Source: Methanocella arvoryzae MRE50 (GTDB taxonomy: Archaea; Halobacteriota; Methanocellia; Methanocellales; Methanocellaceae). From it: a DNA stretch of 64,000 nucleotides. Position numbers and translations under genes: made by a program. The DNA lies in the NCBI RefSeq assembly GCF_000063445.1, contig NC_009464.1, positions 434,001 to 498,000 on the forward strand, given 5' to 3'. Positions 1-8,391 of this stretch are shown here, piece by piece (the first letter of the stretch is position 1; each line of letters starts with the position of its first letter). A model generated the notes under the pieces. The model saw nothing but the letters and a program-made list of their open reading frames with translations, ran no database searches and had not been told where the DNA came from.

Positions 1-357
1 CGTGGACATTGCCACGTTCATGGTATTCCGCTCCTCGCTGTCCGTCACTTCGACCAGCCTGCCCTTGAGGATGACACTTCTGTAGTCTGACAGGTCTTTG
101 CTCGCCCAGTCCACTTCCACGGTCACATTCGGGTCCCGGCTCAGCAGGTCCATCTTTTTGCCTGTCGAGGTCAGGTGGAAATACATCGTATCCCCGAAAT
201 AGTAGTACTCCATGGGCAGCGTATACGGATATGGCTGATCGTTGAATGTTATCCGGCACAGCAACTGGCTGTTGAGCAGATCATCAATTTCGCGGTGCGA
301 CATGTCCGGCAGATCGAACCGTTTGATCTCGTAATCCCTCTTTATTTGTTCCTGCAC
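1..357 (-). CDS. Pyridoxamine 5'-phosphate oxidase-like FMN-binding protein, 3' end outside window
   Basis: Read on the minus strand this is an open frame of 119 codons that runs off the left edge, so the C-terminus is missing. The visible part has the features of the split-barrel flavin-binding fold: a short helical N-terminus (residues 5-30), then strands with the pattern ITFNDQPYPYTLPMEYYY and YFHLTSTGKK, followed by DPNVTVEVDW. Such small proteins bind FMN, F420 or haem, and the substrate cannot be told. I chose the GTG at 357 because a GGTG ribosome-binding match lies just upstream (about 364-367) and an AT-rich TATA-like stretch (TTATATTTA) precedes it. The forward frame over the same bases (175-558) has no protein-like composition. 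Family call is moderately sure, function is not. Confidence 0.7.
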   Translation of the reverse strand, partial: MQEQIKRDYEIKRFDLPDMSHREIDDLLNSQLLCRITFNDQPYPYTLPMEYYYFGDTMYFHLTSTGKKMDLLSRDPNVTVEVDWASKDLSDYRSVILKGRLVEVTDSEERNTMNVAMST

Positions 358-524
358 TGCAAACACCAAATAAATATAAGTTTTCAAATAAATAAATACG
401 ATGCACGCAGTTGCCGGAGATTGAGTGCTTATACGGGCTATCGGAATCTTAATTTCCGCCGCTGCGCAGGAGAAAAGCTGGGAGAAACAGGCCGGGCAGT
501 TATAGTCCTCTGGGACGATACTTC

Positions 525-713
525 TTATTCCCCGGTATCCGACTGGGACTCATCGTAGTTGGCCCGGGCATACTCTTCCCTGCGGCGGTCCGCCCGTCGG
601 TTGAAATCTTCGACCCTGTCCGGGCTCTGGCTGCTCTGCTCCCGGTTCAGCCGCTTTTCCCGCTCGATGTCCTCCGCTACGATATCCTCTACACTTCGCT
701 TTTGTTCAGCCAT
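525..713 (-). CDS. Small highly charged hypothetical protein (62 aa)
   Basis: The product is 62 residues, almost entirely Arg, Glu, Asp, Gln and Ser, with no hydrophobic core. It is likely a helical or disordered soluble protein. I see no known domain. No ribosome binding site precedes the ATG, but a TTATAT box lies about 20-25 nt upstream, which would fit a leaderless transcript. The opposite frame (559-825) is Ser/Arg-rich and looks like the shadow. The gene sits between the flavoprotein and the metal-sensor gene, all on the minus strand, with about 75 nt separating it from the sensor. Function unknown, and it could be a non-coding stretch by chance. Confidence 0.45.
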   Translation of the reverse strand: MAEQKRSVEDIVAEDIEREKRLNREQSSQSPDRVEDFNRRADRRREEYARANYDESQSDTGE

Positions 714-790
714 GAATAATCAGGTGGATATAAGGAGCCCGGGAAGAATAATCATCCCCCGTAATCTGGCGATCTATGGCTCTCAATCGA

Positions 791-1168
791 TTACCTGTGC
801 TGTGCGTGCTTCAGGCCTTCGTTGAACAGTGTCAGCATGTGCTCATCATCGAGGGAGTAGATTGCCGATTTGCCCTCTTTCCGGAACTTGACCAGCCGCA
901 TAGCCTTTAAAATTCGGAGCTGGTGGGATATGGCGGAGTTTTCCATACCCAGTGCGCAGGCAATGTCGCAGACGCACATCTCTCCCGCAGAGAGGGCATT
1001 GATTATGCGGAGCCTAGTAGGGTCGCCCATGACCTTGAAAATGTCCGACAGGCGCTGCACGGTCTCCTCGTCGATCGCCCTGGCCCGGGCTCTGCTGACT
1101 GAGCCTTCGTGGACCTGCGTCGCCTCGCAGGAATCATAATCATTGGTGGAATCCGGATGGCCAGCCAT
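791..1168 (-). CDS. ArsR/SmtB-family metal-responsive transcriptional repressor
   Basis: A 125-residue winged-helix protein. The core runs from about residue 35 to 107, with the ArsR signature CVCD at 65-68 and the recognition helix SAISHQLRIL at 78-87. The C-terminal helix carries D108, H110, H121 and H124, with exactly the spacing D-x-H-x10-H-x2-(H/E) that binds Zn(II) between the two subunits in SmtB and CzrA. An N-terminal Cys at 14 in a DSCEATQVHEG context recalls the extra N-terminal arm of CadC, and C65/C67 could form an alpha-3 thiolate site. The predicted role is a dimeric repressor released from DNA by Zn, Cd or a similar ion. No metal transporter gene is adjacent, so the target is not evident. 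The next gene (1216-1971) is on the same strand. Confidence 0.87.
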   Translation of the reverse strand: MAGHPDSTNDYDSCEATQVHEGSVSRARARAIDEETVQRLSDIFKVMGDPTRLRIINALSAGEMCVCDIACALGMENSAISHQLRILKAMRLVKFRKEGKSAIYSLDDEHMLTLFNEGLKHAQHR

Positions 1169-1215
1169 GGAGTATCAATGGAATATGCCTCCGGCCGGCG
1201 ATATAGTTTTTGCGC

Positions 1216-1971
1216 TCAGACGATCTTAAAGTATTCGCACAGCTTCCACCGGACCGCCATCGGCAGGTAAAACAGCTTGACGTGCAGGGGCGACTCTTCC
1301 AGGCCATCGATGAACTCCCGGTACTTGATCAGCATGTCGCCCAGTTCCAGCTGGTAGTACCGGGCGTGGTAGATCATGAGAAAGACTAACCCGACTGCCA
1401 TAAGTCCTAAGACTACGTCCAGGGGTACCGGTATCTGAAGCAAATTACCGGCCACGAGGCCGCCGATGATCAGTGTGTTAAACACGTAGAGCGGAATCGA
1501 TAGTAGTGATGTCTTAAAATGGTATCTCTTATAGAATCCGGTAGTCATGGCCACGTACCAGATCAAAAATACTAGCAGAGCCACTTGCAGGGCCAGTATG
1601 TTAAACAGGACCCCGATCCCGAAGACGATGATCAGGGGGAGCTTGATCAGCCTGCCTACCAGTTCATTTTTCAGGTCGATGCCGGGTTTCTCCGGAATTT
1701 CTTCCGAGCTGACCTTCAGGCCTTCCTTCCCGTACTCGATCTTCACGTCCATAAGGTAGTACCGCTTGACTTTGCGGCTGCCTTCAGCCTCCCAACGGCC
1801 TTCGACGATGCCCTCTTCCTCCATCGCCTTCAGCCGGCGCACTACAAAGGGCTCGCTCAGCCCCATCTCCTGCGCCAGCTCCCGGGGATAGTACGGCCTG
1901 GCTTTGAGCCGGTCCAGGATCTTGAGATTAGACTCGTTGTTCAGCAGGCGGGCGACGTCTTTCGCGGGCAT
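1216..1971 (-). CDS. Winged-helix DNA-binding protein with C-terminal membrane domain
   Basis: 251 residues. Residues 5-72 form an ArsR/MarR-like winged helix (RELAQEMGLSEPFVVRRL is the helix-turn-helix and GSRKVKRYYLMD the wing). After a charged linker (75-105) come about four hydrophobic segments near 110-127, 128-145, 155-180 and 184-202, then a basic, amphipathic tail. A membrane-anchored one-component regulator is the simplest reading. It is divergent from the ABC exporter pair starting near 2272, so it may control that operon in response to a membrane-borne signal. This is inference from context. The start ATG at 1971 gives the complete HTH. Confidence 0.75.
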   Translation of the reverse strand: MPAKDVARLLNNESNLKILDRLKARPYYPRELAQEMGLSEPFVVRRLKAMEEEGIVEGRWEAEGSRKVKRYYLMDVKIEYGKEGLKVSSEEIPEKPGIDLKNELVGRLIKLPLIIVFGIGVLFNILALQVALLVFLIWYVAMTTGFYKRYHFKTSLLSIPLYVFNTLIIGGLVAGNLLQIPVPLDVVLGLMAVGLVFLMIYHARYYQLELGDMLIKYREFIDGLEESPLHVKLFYLPMAVRWKLCEYFKIV

Positions 1972-2210
1972 CAGTGGCTAATATTCAGAGCTATCATATA
2001 TAACTTGTCGGGCGGCAGGTATACTGCTGCTCTACTACCTCTATAAATATATGGGGTGGGAGTTCAGGCATCTCAAGAAGGCCTGTGAAGAATAATATTT
2101 CATCTGGTTTTTCAATAACCATATAATAATATCATATTTTATCACGCTGGCACAGCTTGCCGTATTTCCCACTTGCAGTCAATGATTTACCGGCTTCAGT
2201 CAAAATTTTT

Positions 2211-2218
2211 CTTAAATA
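2211..2218 (+). promoter_or_regulatory. TATA box of the ABC transporter operon
   Basis: CTTAAATA preceded by an A/T tract (CAAAATTTTT) has the archaeal BRE/TATA look. Initiation about 25 nt downstream would fall near 2238-2243. That is at the TTG codon at 2239, so the TTG would be at or outside the transcript start. This bears on the start codon of the next gene. Confidence 0.5.
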
Positions 2219-2271
2219 GATTAGCGTCAGATAAGTAGTTGCCCCAACATGCGGGGCGAGGTGACATCACG

Positions 2272-3180
2272 ATTACCACTAAAGGTCTGACAAAGACTTT
2301 CGACGGAATTCACGGTATCAAAAATATCAACTTGAACATCAGGTCGGGAACCTGCTTCGGGTTCATCGGGGCCAACGGAGCGGGCAAGACTACGACCATT
2401 AAGATACTGGTCGGGCTGCTAAAGCCAGAAACAGGCACAGCAATCGTCAGCGGCTATGACGTACGGGCCGAGCCCGAGAAGGTACGGAAGATCGTAGGGT
2501 ACCTCCCGGATACCTACGGGCTGTACGATTACATGAGCGGCTACGACATCGTCGACTACACTGCGAGGCTGCACGGTTTCAATACAAGGGAGCGAAAAGA
2601 GATCGTTGAATACCTGCTCAAGAAGCTGGACCTCTTCGAGGCCCGGAATCAGAAAGTCGGCAGGTACTCCAAGGGTATGCGGCAAAAAGTCGCCCTCGCC
2701 CGGGCGCTGGTCAACGACCCGGACGTGCTGTTCCTGGACGAGCCCACCTCCGGGCTGGACCCGGTGGCCGCCCGAAACATTGAAGACCTGATCAAGAGCC
2801 TCACCAGGGAGGGAAAAACGATCTTCATCACCTCTCACGTGCTGCCCGAAGTCGAGAAGGTGTGCGGCCACCTGGCAATCATAAAAAGCGGCACAATTGT
2901 GGCAGCGGGCAGCATGGACGACATGCGGCGGAAATTCTATGCGCCTGCCATACGGATCAAGGTCTCCGGGCTGGCAGCAGGCGCCAACAAGGCGCTGGCA
3001 GTGCTCGGCGGGCTGGGTAAGGTGGAACTGGCCGACGACTACATATATATCCATGGCGACCGGGACGCTCTTGCACCCGAGATCAACCGCCGGCTGGCAT
3101 CTGCCGGAATCAGCATCATGGAAATGTCGAGTAACATCCAGAGCCTGGAAGACGTGTACTTCAAGGTCATGGGGGAATAA
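2272..3180 (+). CDS. ABC transporter ATP-binding protein (ABC-2 exporter type)
   Basis: A typical nucleotide-binding subunit. With numbering from the only in-frame standard start (TTG 2239): Walker A GANGAGKTT 44-52, signature YSKGMRQKV from 143, Walker B VLFLDEPTS 163-171, switch His 200. The C-terminal 80 residues resemble the DUF4162-like tail of multidrug or antibiotic exporters. It forms an operon with the permease four bases downstream (3184). There is no in-frame ATG or GTG near the expected N-terminus. A strong GAGGTGA site at 2258-2264 is spaced 7 nt from an ATT at 2272, which would give the very normal beginning (M)TTKGLTKTF. TTG 2239 gives 11 extra unusual residues and lies at the predicted transcription start. 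I list the ATT start, and the TTG is the fallback. Confidence 0.93.
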   Translation: MTTKGLTKTFDGIHGIKNINLNIRSGTCFGFIGANGAGKTTTIKILVGLLKPETGTAIVSGYDVRAEPEKVRKIVGYLPDTYGLYDYMSGYDIVDYTARLHGFNTRERKEIVEYLLKKLDLFEARNQKVGRYSKGMRQKVALARALVNDPDVLFLDEPTSGLDPVAARNIEDLIKSLTREGKTIFITSHVLPEVEKVCGHLAIIKSGTIVAAGSMDDMRRKFYAPAIRIKVSGLAAGANKALAVLGGLGKVELADDYIYIHGDRDALAPEINRRLASAGISIMEMSSNIQSLEDVYFKVMGE

Positions 3181-3183
3181 GCA

Positions 3184-3909
3184 ATGGTCAATATCATATG
3201 GGAAATCGCCCGGAAAGAGCTCTTAGCGTACTTCACAGGGAAATCAGCAATGCTGCGGAACCTGATCATGTTAGGGATCTTCTCCATTGTCCCGATCATG
3301 CAGATCAATAACGCCCTCATGGCAGGAGGATACAGCTCCGCAGCACTTAGCCAGTCACTGGAGGTCTACCTGCTGTTCTCCAGCTTTTACGCCCTCGTCA
3401 TGGCCTCAACGATAGCCGTCATGGCGTTCCCGTACGAAAAGGAGCAGAAGACGATCGAGTATCTCTTTACCCTGCCGCTGAAGGATTACGAGATACTGGC
3501 GGGCAAGATGCTGGCGGCAGTCATCGCAGGCATCGGGGGCCTGGCCTTCGTCATGGCCGTGATCCTGGGCTGCGTACTGGCGCTCAACGGCCACCTGATC
3601 CAGTGGACGACGCCGTTCCCGACACTCTCGCTGGTGCTGACTGTCCTCGTCATAGCCCCCATGATCGTCGTGCTGTCAGTGCTCATCATTGTGGCGATAT
3701 CCGGCTTCATCTCTAACGCGAGGATGACCTACATGCCTGTGTACGTCATCGCAGGCATCGTAATGGGCCTGACCTTTGCCAGGGCGGAGCTCGGGGAATA
3801 CGTCATGCTGGCCAATGCAGTAATAATCGTCCTGCTCGCGGCCGCTATCGCAGTGACCTTTGCGGTGAGCGTGAAAACCTTCAACAGGGAGAGGATTGCG
3901 GGGAACTAA
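3184..3909 (+). CDS. ABC-2 type permease subunit
   Basis: 241 residues with six hydrophobic segments, roughly 19-38, 55-80, 100-130, 140-168, 175-195 and 205-228. It has the cytoplasmic motif FPYEKEQKTIEYLFTLPL (about 81-98), which is characteristic of ABC-2 permeases of the NatB/CcmB-like group. It follows the ATPase gene by 3 nt and is surely its partner, with two copies of each giving an exporter. The substrate is unknown. The divergently transcribed membrane HTH protein (1216-1971) is a plausible regulator. Confidence 0.88.
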   Translation: MVNIIWEIARKELLAYFTGKSAMLRNLIMLGIFSIVPIMQINNALMAGGYSSAALSQSLEVYLLFSSFYALVMASTIAVMAFPYEKEQKTIEYLFTLPLKDYEILAGKMLAAVIAGIGGLAFVMAVILGCVLALNGHLIQWTTPFPTLSLVLTVLVIAPMIVVLSVLIIVAISGFISNARMTYMPVYVIAGIVMGLTFARAELGEYVMLANAVIIVLLAAAIAVTFAVSVKTFNRERIAGN

Positions 3910-4069
3910 GATTCCCTGCCTCTTCTCATCGTGTATAGAAGCTCGCTATTTACTGTAAGCACTTTTTAATGCCTATAAGCCGACATATTCCTGGATACTT
4001 AGTCATATGCAGCGATTGCACCCGGGAAGGCATAATAAATCGGTATCCGGAATATGGGGGTTCTAGTCT

Positions 4070-4495
4070 ATGGGGAAAGCAGAGCACATGAGACCCGTTT
4101 CAGGCCAGGGCACGGAAACACTTGCGGCAACCGTTACCAGAGGCACAATGATCATCCTTATTGCACTCGGCGTGGCCATGGGGCTTTTCAGCCTGCTGGC
4201 CTTAGGGAGCATTAAGCTGATGGCTGGCGATTATCCCCCGGGCTTCATCATGCTTCTCGCCGCCGGATTCATGTTATCCCTGGCCGCCGGCTGGCGTTTC
4301 AAGCGCTACCAGGGACATCTTGCAGTGCTGGGGATTTCCATGCTCGCATTAGCCGGGGTAATATGGGCGATCTTCGAGGACGGCCTCATGGGAAAAGCAT
4401 TCATGCTTCTCCTCGTGGTATCTGCCGGATCTATGGCGGCCATTGGCTTTTATAACCTGTTCGTCAGGAAGAGCCGGCCAGACATGCCCGGATAA
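4070..4495 (+). CDS. Small integral membrane protein, unrecognised
   Basis: 141 residues with four hydrophobic segments near 25-50, 57-76, 83-103 and 108-132. There is a polar 20-residue N-terminus and a basic C-terminus (VRKSRPDMPG). No motif is known to me. A GGGGG tract 9 nt before the ATG may serve as ribosome binding site. It stands alone between the ABC operon and pdxS, with about 160 nt and 150 nt to its neighbours. The codon pattern is like surrounding genes, so a real gene is likely, but no function can be given. Confidence 0.65.
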   Translation: MGKAEHMRPVSGQGTETLAATVTRGTMIILIALGVAMGLFSLLALGSIKLMAGDYPPGFIMLLAAGFMLSLAAGWRFKRYQGHLAVLGISMLALAGVIWAIFEDGLMGKAFMLLLVVSAGSMAAIGFYNLFVRKSRPDMPG

Positions 4496-4596
4496 GCCCT
4501 TTCTATAAAATAGTTCTTTTAATGCCCTGCATCCTGCCACTATGTAAAAGTATATATCGCCACCCTGCCATCTCCTTGTATCCCGGTCGCGCAGGA

Positions 4597-4604
4597 TTTA
4601 AATA
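4597..4604 (+). promoter_or_regulatory. TATA box of pdxS
   Basis: TTTAAATA lies within the inverted repeat GATTTA-AATAC-TAAATC, about 45 nt upstream of the pdxS ATG. A GAGG ribosome-binding match follows at 4636-4639. Confidence 0.5.
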
Positions 4605-4648
4605 CTAAATCATTTTACTAGCGACCAGATATCATAGAGGATACAATC

Positions 4649-5545
4649 ATGAAGATGGAAGAACTACGTCACGGAACTTCTTTAATCAAGCGCGGCTTCG
4701 CCAAAATGCAGAAAGGCGGAGTCATCATGGACGTAACGAACAAGGAACAGGCGCTGATTGCCGAGGAAGCAGGCGCAGTAGCAGTCATGGCTCTCCAGGC
4801 TGTTCCGGCCGACATCCGCAAGGCTGGCGGCGTGGCCCGGATGGCAGACCCGTTCATCGTCCAGGAGATCATCGACGCAGTCACCATCCCGGTCATGGCG
4901 AAAGCGAGGATCGGCCACTTCGTGGAAGCCGAAATCCTCCAGGCCATCGGAGTCGACATGGTCGACGAGTCGGAAGTCCTGACTCCAGCCGACGACAAGT
5001 ACCACATCGATAAGACTAAGTTCACCGTTCCGTTCGTCTGCGGCGCAAGGAACCTCGGAGAGGCCCTTCGCCGGATCGAGGAAGGCGCGGCGATGATCAG
5101 GACCAAGGGCGAAGCCGGCACCGGCGACGTCTCCGAGGCAGTCAAGCACATGAAGCAGATCCAGGGCGAGATCAGGGAGCTCAAGGGCAAGACTCATGAA
5201 GAGCTCAGCAGGTACGCGAGGACCATCGAAGCACCAGCAGCCCTCGTCATCGAAACAGCCCAGATGCAGCGCTTACCGGTCGTCAACTTCGCCGCCGGCG
5301 GCGTGGCCACTCCTGCCGACGCAGCGCTCATGATGAGGCTGGGCGCAGACGGCGTCTTCGTGGGCTCCGGCATCTTCAAGTCAGAGAACCCCGAGAAGAT
5401 GGCAAAGGCGATCGTCGAGGCAGTCAACAACTACGACAATCCCGCCAAGCTTGCCGAAGTGTCCAAGGGCATCGGCAACCCGATGAAGGGTATCGGCGTC
5501 AGCACGATTCCCCAGGAAGAGATTCTCCAGACCCGCGGCTGGTAA
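4649..5545 (+). CDS. pdxS: Pyridoxal 5'-phosphate synthase lyase subunit PdxS
   Basis: PdxS builds pyridoxal phosphate from ribose 5-phosphate, glyceraldehyde 3-phosphate and ammonia. The ammonia comes from the glutaminase partner PdxT, which is not encoded next to it here. The 298-residue product has the usual family length and start ([22 protein letters not shown]). Visible active-site elements are D28 (GGVIMDV), K85 in MAKARIGH and K153 in [11 protein letters not shown], both Schiff-base lysines, and the phosphate loop [12 protein letters not shown] near the C-terminus. It appears monocistronic, with its own TATA box and a GC-rich hairpin immediately after the stop. Confidence 0.97.
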   Translation: MKMEELRHGTSLIKRGFAKMQKGGVIMDVTNKEQALIAEEAGAVAVMALQAVPADIRKAGGVARMADPFIVQEIIDAVTIPVMAKARIGHFVEAEILQAIGVDMVDESEVLTPADDKYHIDKTKFTVPFVCGARNLGEALRRIEEGAAMIRTKGEAGTGDVSEAVKHMKQIQGEIRELKGKTHEELSRYARTIEAPAALVIETAQMQRLPVVNFAAGGVATPADAALMMRLGADGVFVGSGIFKSENPEKMAKAIVEAVNNYDNPAKLAEVSKGIGNPMKGIGVSTIPQEEILQTRGW

Positions 5546-5549
5546 GCTG

Positions 5550-5572
5550 GACTGCGGTGGATAACCGCAGTC
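5550..5572. terminator. Hairpin between convergent pdxS and JAMM genes
   Basis: GACTGCGG and CCGCAGTC pair perfectly (8 bp) around a 7-nt loop, directly between two converging stop codons. There is no strong T-run on the plus strand. It may act as a shared terminator or 3'-end stabiliser. Confidence 0.5.
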
Positions 5573-5975
5573 AGGCCTCTTCCATCCTCATTTCTTTTAC
5601 CCCGTCCTGAAAGACGTAAGCCCGTACGTTCCCTGTATCAGGTACTATCATCCAGACGTAGGACGTGTGCTGCATGTACTTCGCATCGAGGCAGGACGGC
5701 ACGTGGCCCGACGGGTGAGAATGATAGCTGCCGAGGACAGTCATGCCCTTATCTTCCGCCTCCTGCAATACTGCATACATTTCTTCCGAGTCGATGCTGA
5801 AGCGCTCGGGCGATCTGCTCACGTTAGCCATTGGCACGACTTCAGTCACTATAGCCTTATCACCCTCCTGACGGCCTATCAGCAGACCGCAGGCTTCTTC
5901 AGGCTTTCTGGCCTGAGCATCCTTGCGCATCGTCTCAAGTCCTGACCGGGTGACAGATACAGATTTTTCTGCCAT
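5571..5975 (-). CDS. JAMM/MPN (Mov34) domain metalloprotease
   Basis: 134 residues, a stand-alone JAB1/MPN+ domain. E27, H85-x-H87 (HSHP), S94 and D97 match the zinc-binding JAMM motif. Archaeal relatives cleave isopeptide or C-terminal bonds of ubiquitin-like SAMP proteins. The spacer between the second His and the Ser is six residues (PSGHVP) where the textbook motif has seven. I chose ATG 5975 rather than the longer frame starting at 6026. A TTTAAAT TATA box sits about 25 nt upstream of 5975, i.e. downstream of the longer start, so the message is probably leaderless from 5975. The gene faces pdxS tail to tail. The biological substrate is not indicated by neighbours. Confidence 0.85.
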   Translation of the reverse strand: MAEKSVSVTRSGLETMRKDAQARKPEEACGLLIGRQEGDKAIVTEVVPMANVSRSPERFSIDSEEMYAVLQEAEDKGMTVLGSYHSHPSGHVPSCLDAKYMQHTSYVWMIVPDTGNVRAYVFQDGVKEMRMEEA

Positions 5976-6132
5976 AGGAATCGATAGCGCGGATAGATTT
6001 AAAAAAATGAGCCGGGAGACAGGCACGTTAAGCTAATCCCGAATGAAAAAGAGCGGGTACCCCTATTCTGAATCGTCAGGCTGACAGATGATACCATAAA
6101 GATTAAGAGTGTGGTAACACTCATAACCGCCT

Positions 6133-7590
6133 ATGAATGGCCGGCTAATCTTCCTGTTGTCGCTCTTGCTGATCGGCATCTCAGCCCTGCCGGCCTCCCC
6201 GGCCACAGCGGCTAACGTATCGGTAAATATGTCCCTGCCTTCAGGAACGCTGCTGCAGGGCCAGATCATGGCAGCAGATCTCGCCGTCCATAACAATGAG
6301 AACTATCCTGTGAGGCTCTACACCATAGGCGTCCACTATGACTGGATGCCGGAGGATACTACCTACATGCTCAATTTCGGCAGCAACTACGTGCAGGTAG
6401 AGTCGAATACCGTCAGCAGGCCCGGCCAGTTCCTTGTCAGCTGCAACAAGAACACCAGCGTGGGCTATCACAAATACTACTTCAAGCTCGACATCACCCG
6501 GTACGACACGGCCTCCTCGTCGTGGGTCAACGACACGGTAGTGACCCCTGAGGGGCACATATACGTGGACTCGCCTTCCCGGCAACAGGCCCTCCGGCTG
6601 TTGCAGGAGGCTAACCAGTCGCTGAACGATGCCCGGGCGATGAACTACTCGAGCAAAGCCGCTAAAGCCGACCTGTTCAACGCGACAAACGTCATGCTTG
6701 ACGGTTGGAGCGCATACAACTCTAACGACTTCGAGATGGCGATCAACAGTACCTTCGACGTCACGCAAATGATCAGGAATGCCAGGGCATCGGAAAACGA
6801 CTACCAGTCCAAAAAGAACGTTATCCTGGATTCAGTCAAAGCCGTCAATGTCAAGATTACGACGCTGTCCGGCGCTGACAGCCCTGAGTCACGGAGGCTG
6901 ATCAACGAGTCGCTCTCTCACCTGCAGCAGGCCAGTATATACCTGGATGCAGAGGACTTCAATAAGGCGAAAGCAGAAGTAACAACTGCAGATATCGCCG
7001 TCAACAATGCAGTCAACGCCCAGTACTACTACCTGATCACGTCAAACCAGACCGACGAGTCCAGGGACGTCGCCCGCCGGGCTATCGATTCTGCTATGGA
7101 GATGATCTCACATACGGACATACTGACCAGCGCGTCAGCCGGAAACCTGCTCACCGAAGCCCGGAATGAGCTTGATCTGGCCATGGCCGCCTTTAACGCG
7201 TCACAGTATCTGAACGCCTCCAATAAGGCGAGCGTCGCTCAGGCTCTCGCACAGCAGGCACTTAAAGCCGAGGCCGACTACCATCTGCAGCAGGCCCGGG
7301 AAAAGATCACGACCGCCGGCAAACTATCGAGCCCTGCGGCGAACGACGAGCTAAATCTATCCCGGGAACACTATAATCTATCCCTTAGCAACTATGCCAG
7401 GGAAGATTATAGAAACGCCATCATCCAGGCTGACCTTGCCTATACTCTGGCGAACAACACCACCGCCACAGAAGCGGCGTGGAAAAAGGACCATCCCCTC
7501 TCAGGCCCGGCACCGGGCTTCGGGCTACTGCAGACAATAACCGTCATACTGGCAGCAGTACTTGCGATAATTGCGACAAGGCGCCGGTAA
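6133..7590 (+). CDS. Secreted surface protein with PGF-CTERM sorting tail
   Basis: 485 residues. A signal peptide (MNGRLIFLLSLLLIGISAL, 1-27) is followed by a beta-rich domain (28-145, NENYPVRLYTIGVHYDW). Next comes a long helical part (150-450) with repeated Asn/Ala-rich segments of the type LLxEAxQSLNDARAMNYSSKA that look like about four 65-residue helical repeats. There are many N-x-S/T glycosylation sequons. The C-terminus reads PGFG, then a hydrophobic segment, then RRR. This is the PGF-CTERM signal, processed by archaeosortase A and linked to lipid in haloarchaea and methanogens. It is therefore likely an anchored S-layer-associated glycoprotein. The following gene encodes a lipoprotein with similar helical repeats, suggesting a functional pair. 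Confidence 0.8.
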   Translation: MNGRLIFLLSLLLIGISALPASPATAANVSVNMSLPSGTLLQGQIMAADLAVHNNENYPVRLYTIGVHYDWMPEDTTYMLNFGSNYVQVESNTVSRPGQFLVSCNKNTSVGYHKYYFKLDITRYDTASSSWVNDTVVTPEGHIYVDSPSRQQALRLLQEANQSLNDARAMNYSSKAAKADLFNATNVMLDGWSAYNSNDFEMAINSTFDVTQMIRNARASENDYQSKKNVILDSVKAVNVKITTLSGADSPESRRLINESLSHLQQASIYLDAEDFNKAKAEVTTADIAVNNAVNAQYYYLITSNQTDESRDVARRAIDSAMEMISHTDILTSASAGNLLTEARNELDLAMAAFNASQYLNASNKASVAQALAQQALKAEADYHLQQAREKITTAGKLSSPAANDELNLSREHYNLSLSNYAREDYRNAIIQADLAYTLANNTTATEAAWKKDHPLSGPAPGFGLLQTITVILAAVLAIIATRRR

Positions 7591-7667
7591 CAGCCGGCTA
7601 TCGCCGATCGGTTATTATGCCGCTTATTCCAGTAGCATAATTTTAAACAATCAGCAGAAATGTTTGA

Positions 7668-8348
7668 ATGACCACATCTTCAGAAGGTGTAAGCTTGTTC
7701 AGAGCCCTAAGAATCACCACAGTAGCACTACTTTTCGTAATCATCGTAGCGCTGTCCGGATGTACAGTGTTGAAGGAACAGCCCCAGCAGCCCACGCCAG
7801 CGCCAACGGCCACCTCGGCCCCGGTACCGTCGAAAACGCCTACAGTAGTTCCCACAGCGACTGCAGTGCCAGGCCCCGCCACCAATGCGACTGTCGAGCA
7901 GCAATATAAGTACACTGAAATGCTCCAGTCCGGCATCGACAAGTACAACGCGGGCATCATTTACATGGACGAAGCCCAGAGGCTGGCCCACAACCAGTCC
8001 GACTGGTCCAATGCCAGCAGCATGATGCTCAAAGCCAAAGAACGCATGGAAGCCGCCAGAGCTGACTTCGAGACGATGGGCGGCTTCTCGATCAACCAGG
8101 ACGAAGTGCTGCTCAGCGAAAAGTGGGTCCAGACGGCCAACTACTCCGCGGCAAGCATGGAATACGCCAGCCTCGCTTACGCCGAAATGGCCGACCAGAT
8201 TGCGACCAAAGGGCCCGGCAACGTGAACCCTGTCAAATATAACAGCTTTGTCAGGCAGGCCAACGATTACAACGCCCTGGCCATGCAGAGCCGGAACGAG
8301 GCAGAAGCGTTAGAAAAGAATCTGGCATTCTTACTGTCGGGCTTGTAA
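7668..8348 (+). CDS. Secreted lipoprotein with helical domain
   Basis: 226 residues. A hydrophobic signal ends in the lipobox LSGC (Cys near residue 32), then comes a Pro/Thr/Ala-rich stalk (35-68) and an Asn/Ala-rich helical domain (75-226) with several N-x-S/T sites. It resembles the helical part of the preceding PGF-CTERM protein, so the two may be related surface proteins. Two starts compete. ATG 7668 lies about 24 nt behind a TTTTAAA box (leaderless). TTG 7695 has a GGTG site 6 nt upstream and would make a compact 23-residue signal peptide. I list the ATG. No enzyme function is visible. Confidence 0.75.
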   Translation: MTTSSEGVSLFRALRITTVALLFVIIVALSGCTVLKEQPQQPTPAPTATSAPVPSKTPTVVPTATAVPGPATNATVEQQYKYTEMLQSGIDKYNAGIIYMDEAQRLAHNQSDWSNASSMMLKAKERMEAARADFETMGGFSINQDEVLLSEKWVQTANYSAASMEYASLAYAEMADQIATKGPGNVNPVKYNSFVRQANDYNALAMQSRNEAEALEKNLAFLLSGL

Positions 8349-8391
8349 ACACAAGCTCACAGTCATCATAAGCCAGAACTACCGGGATTAC

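Noticed and set aside
175-558. 127-aa forward frame at the left edge
   Set aside because: The opposite strand has a coherent flavoprotein sequence over the same bases.
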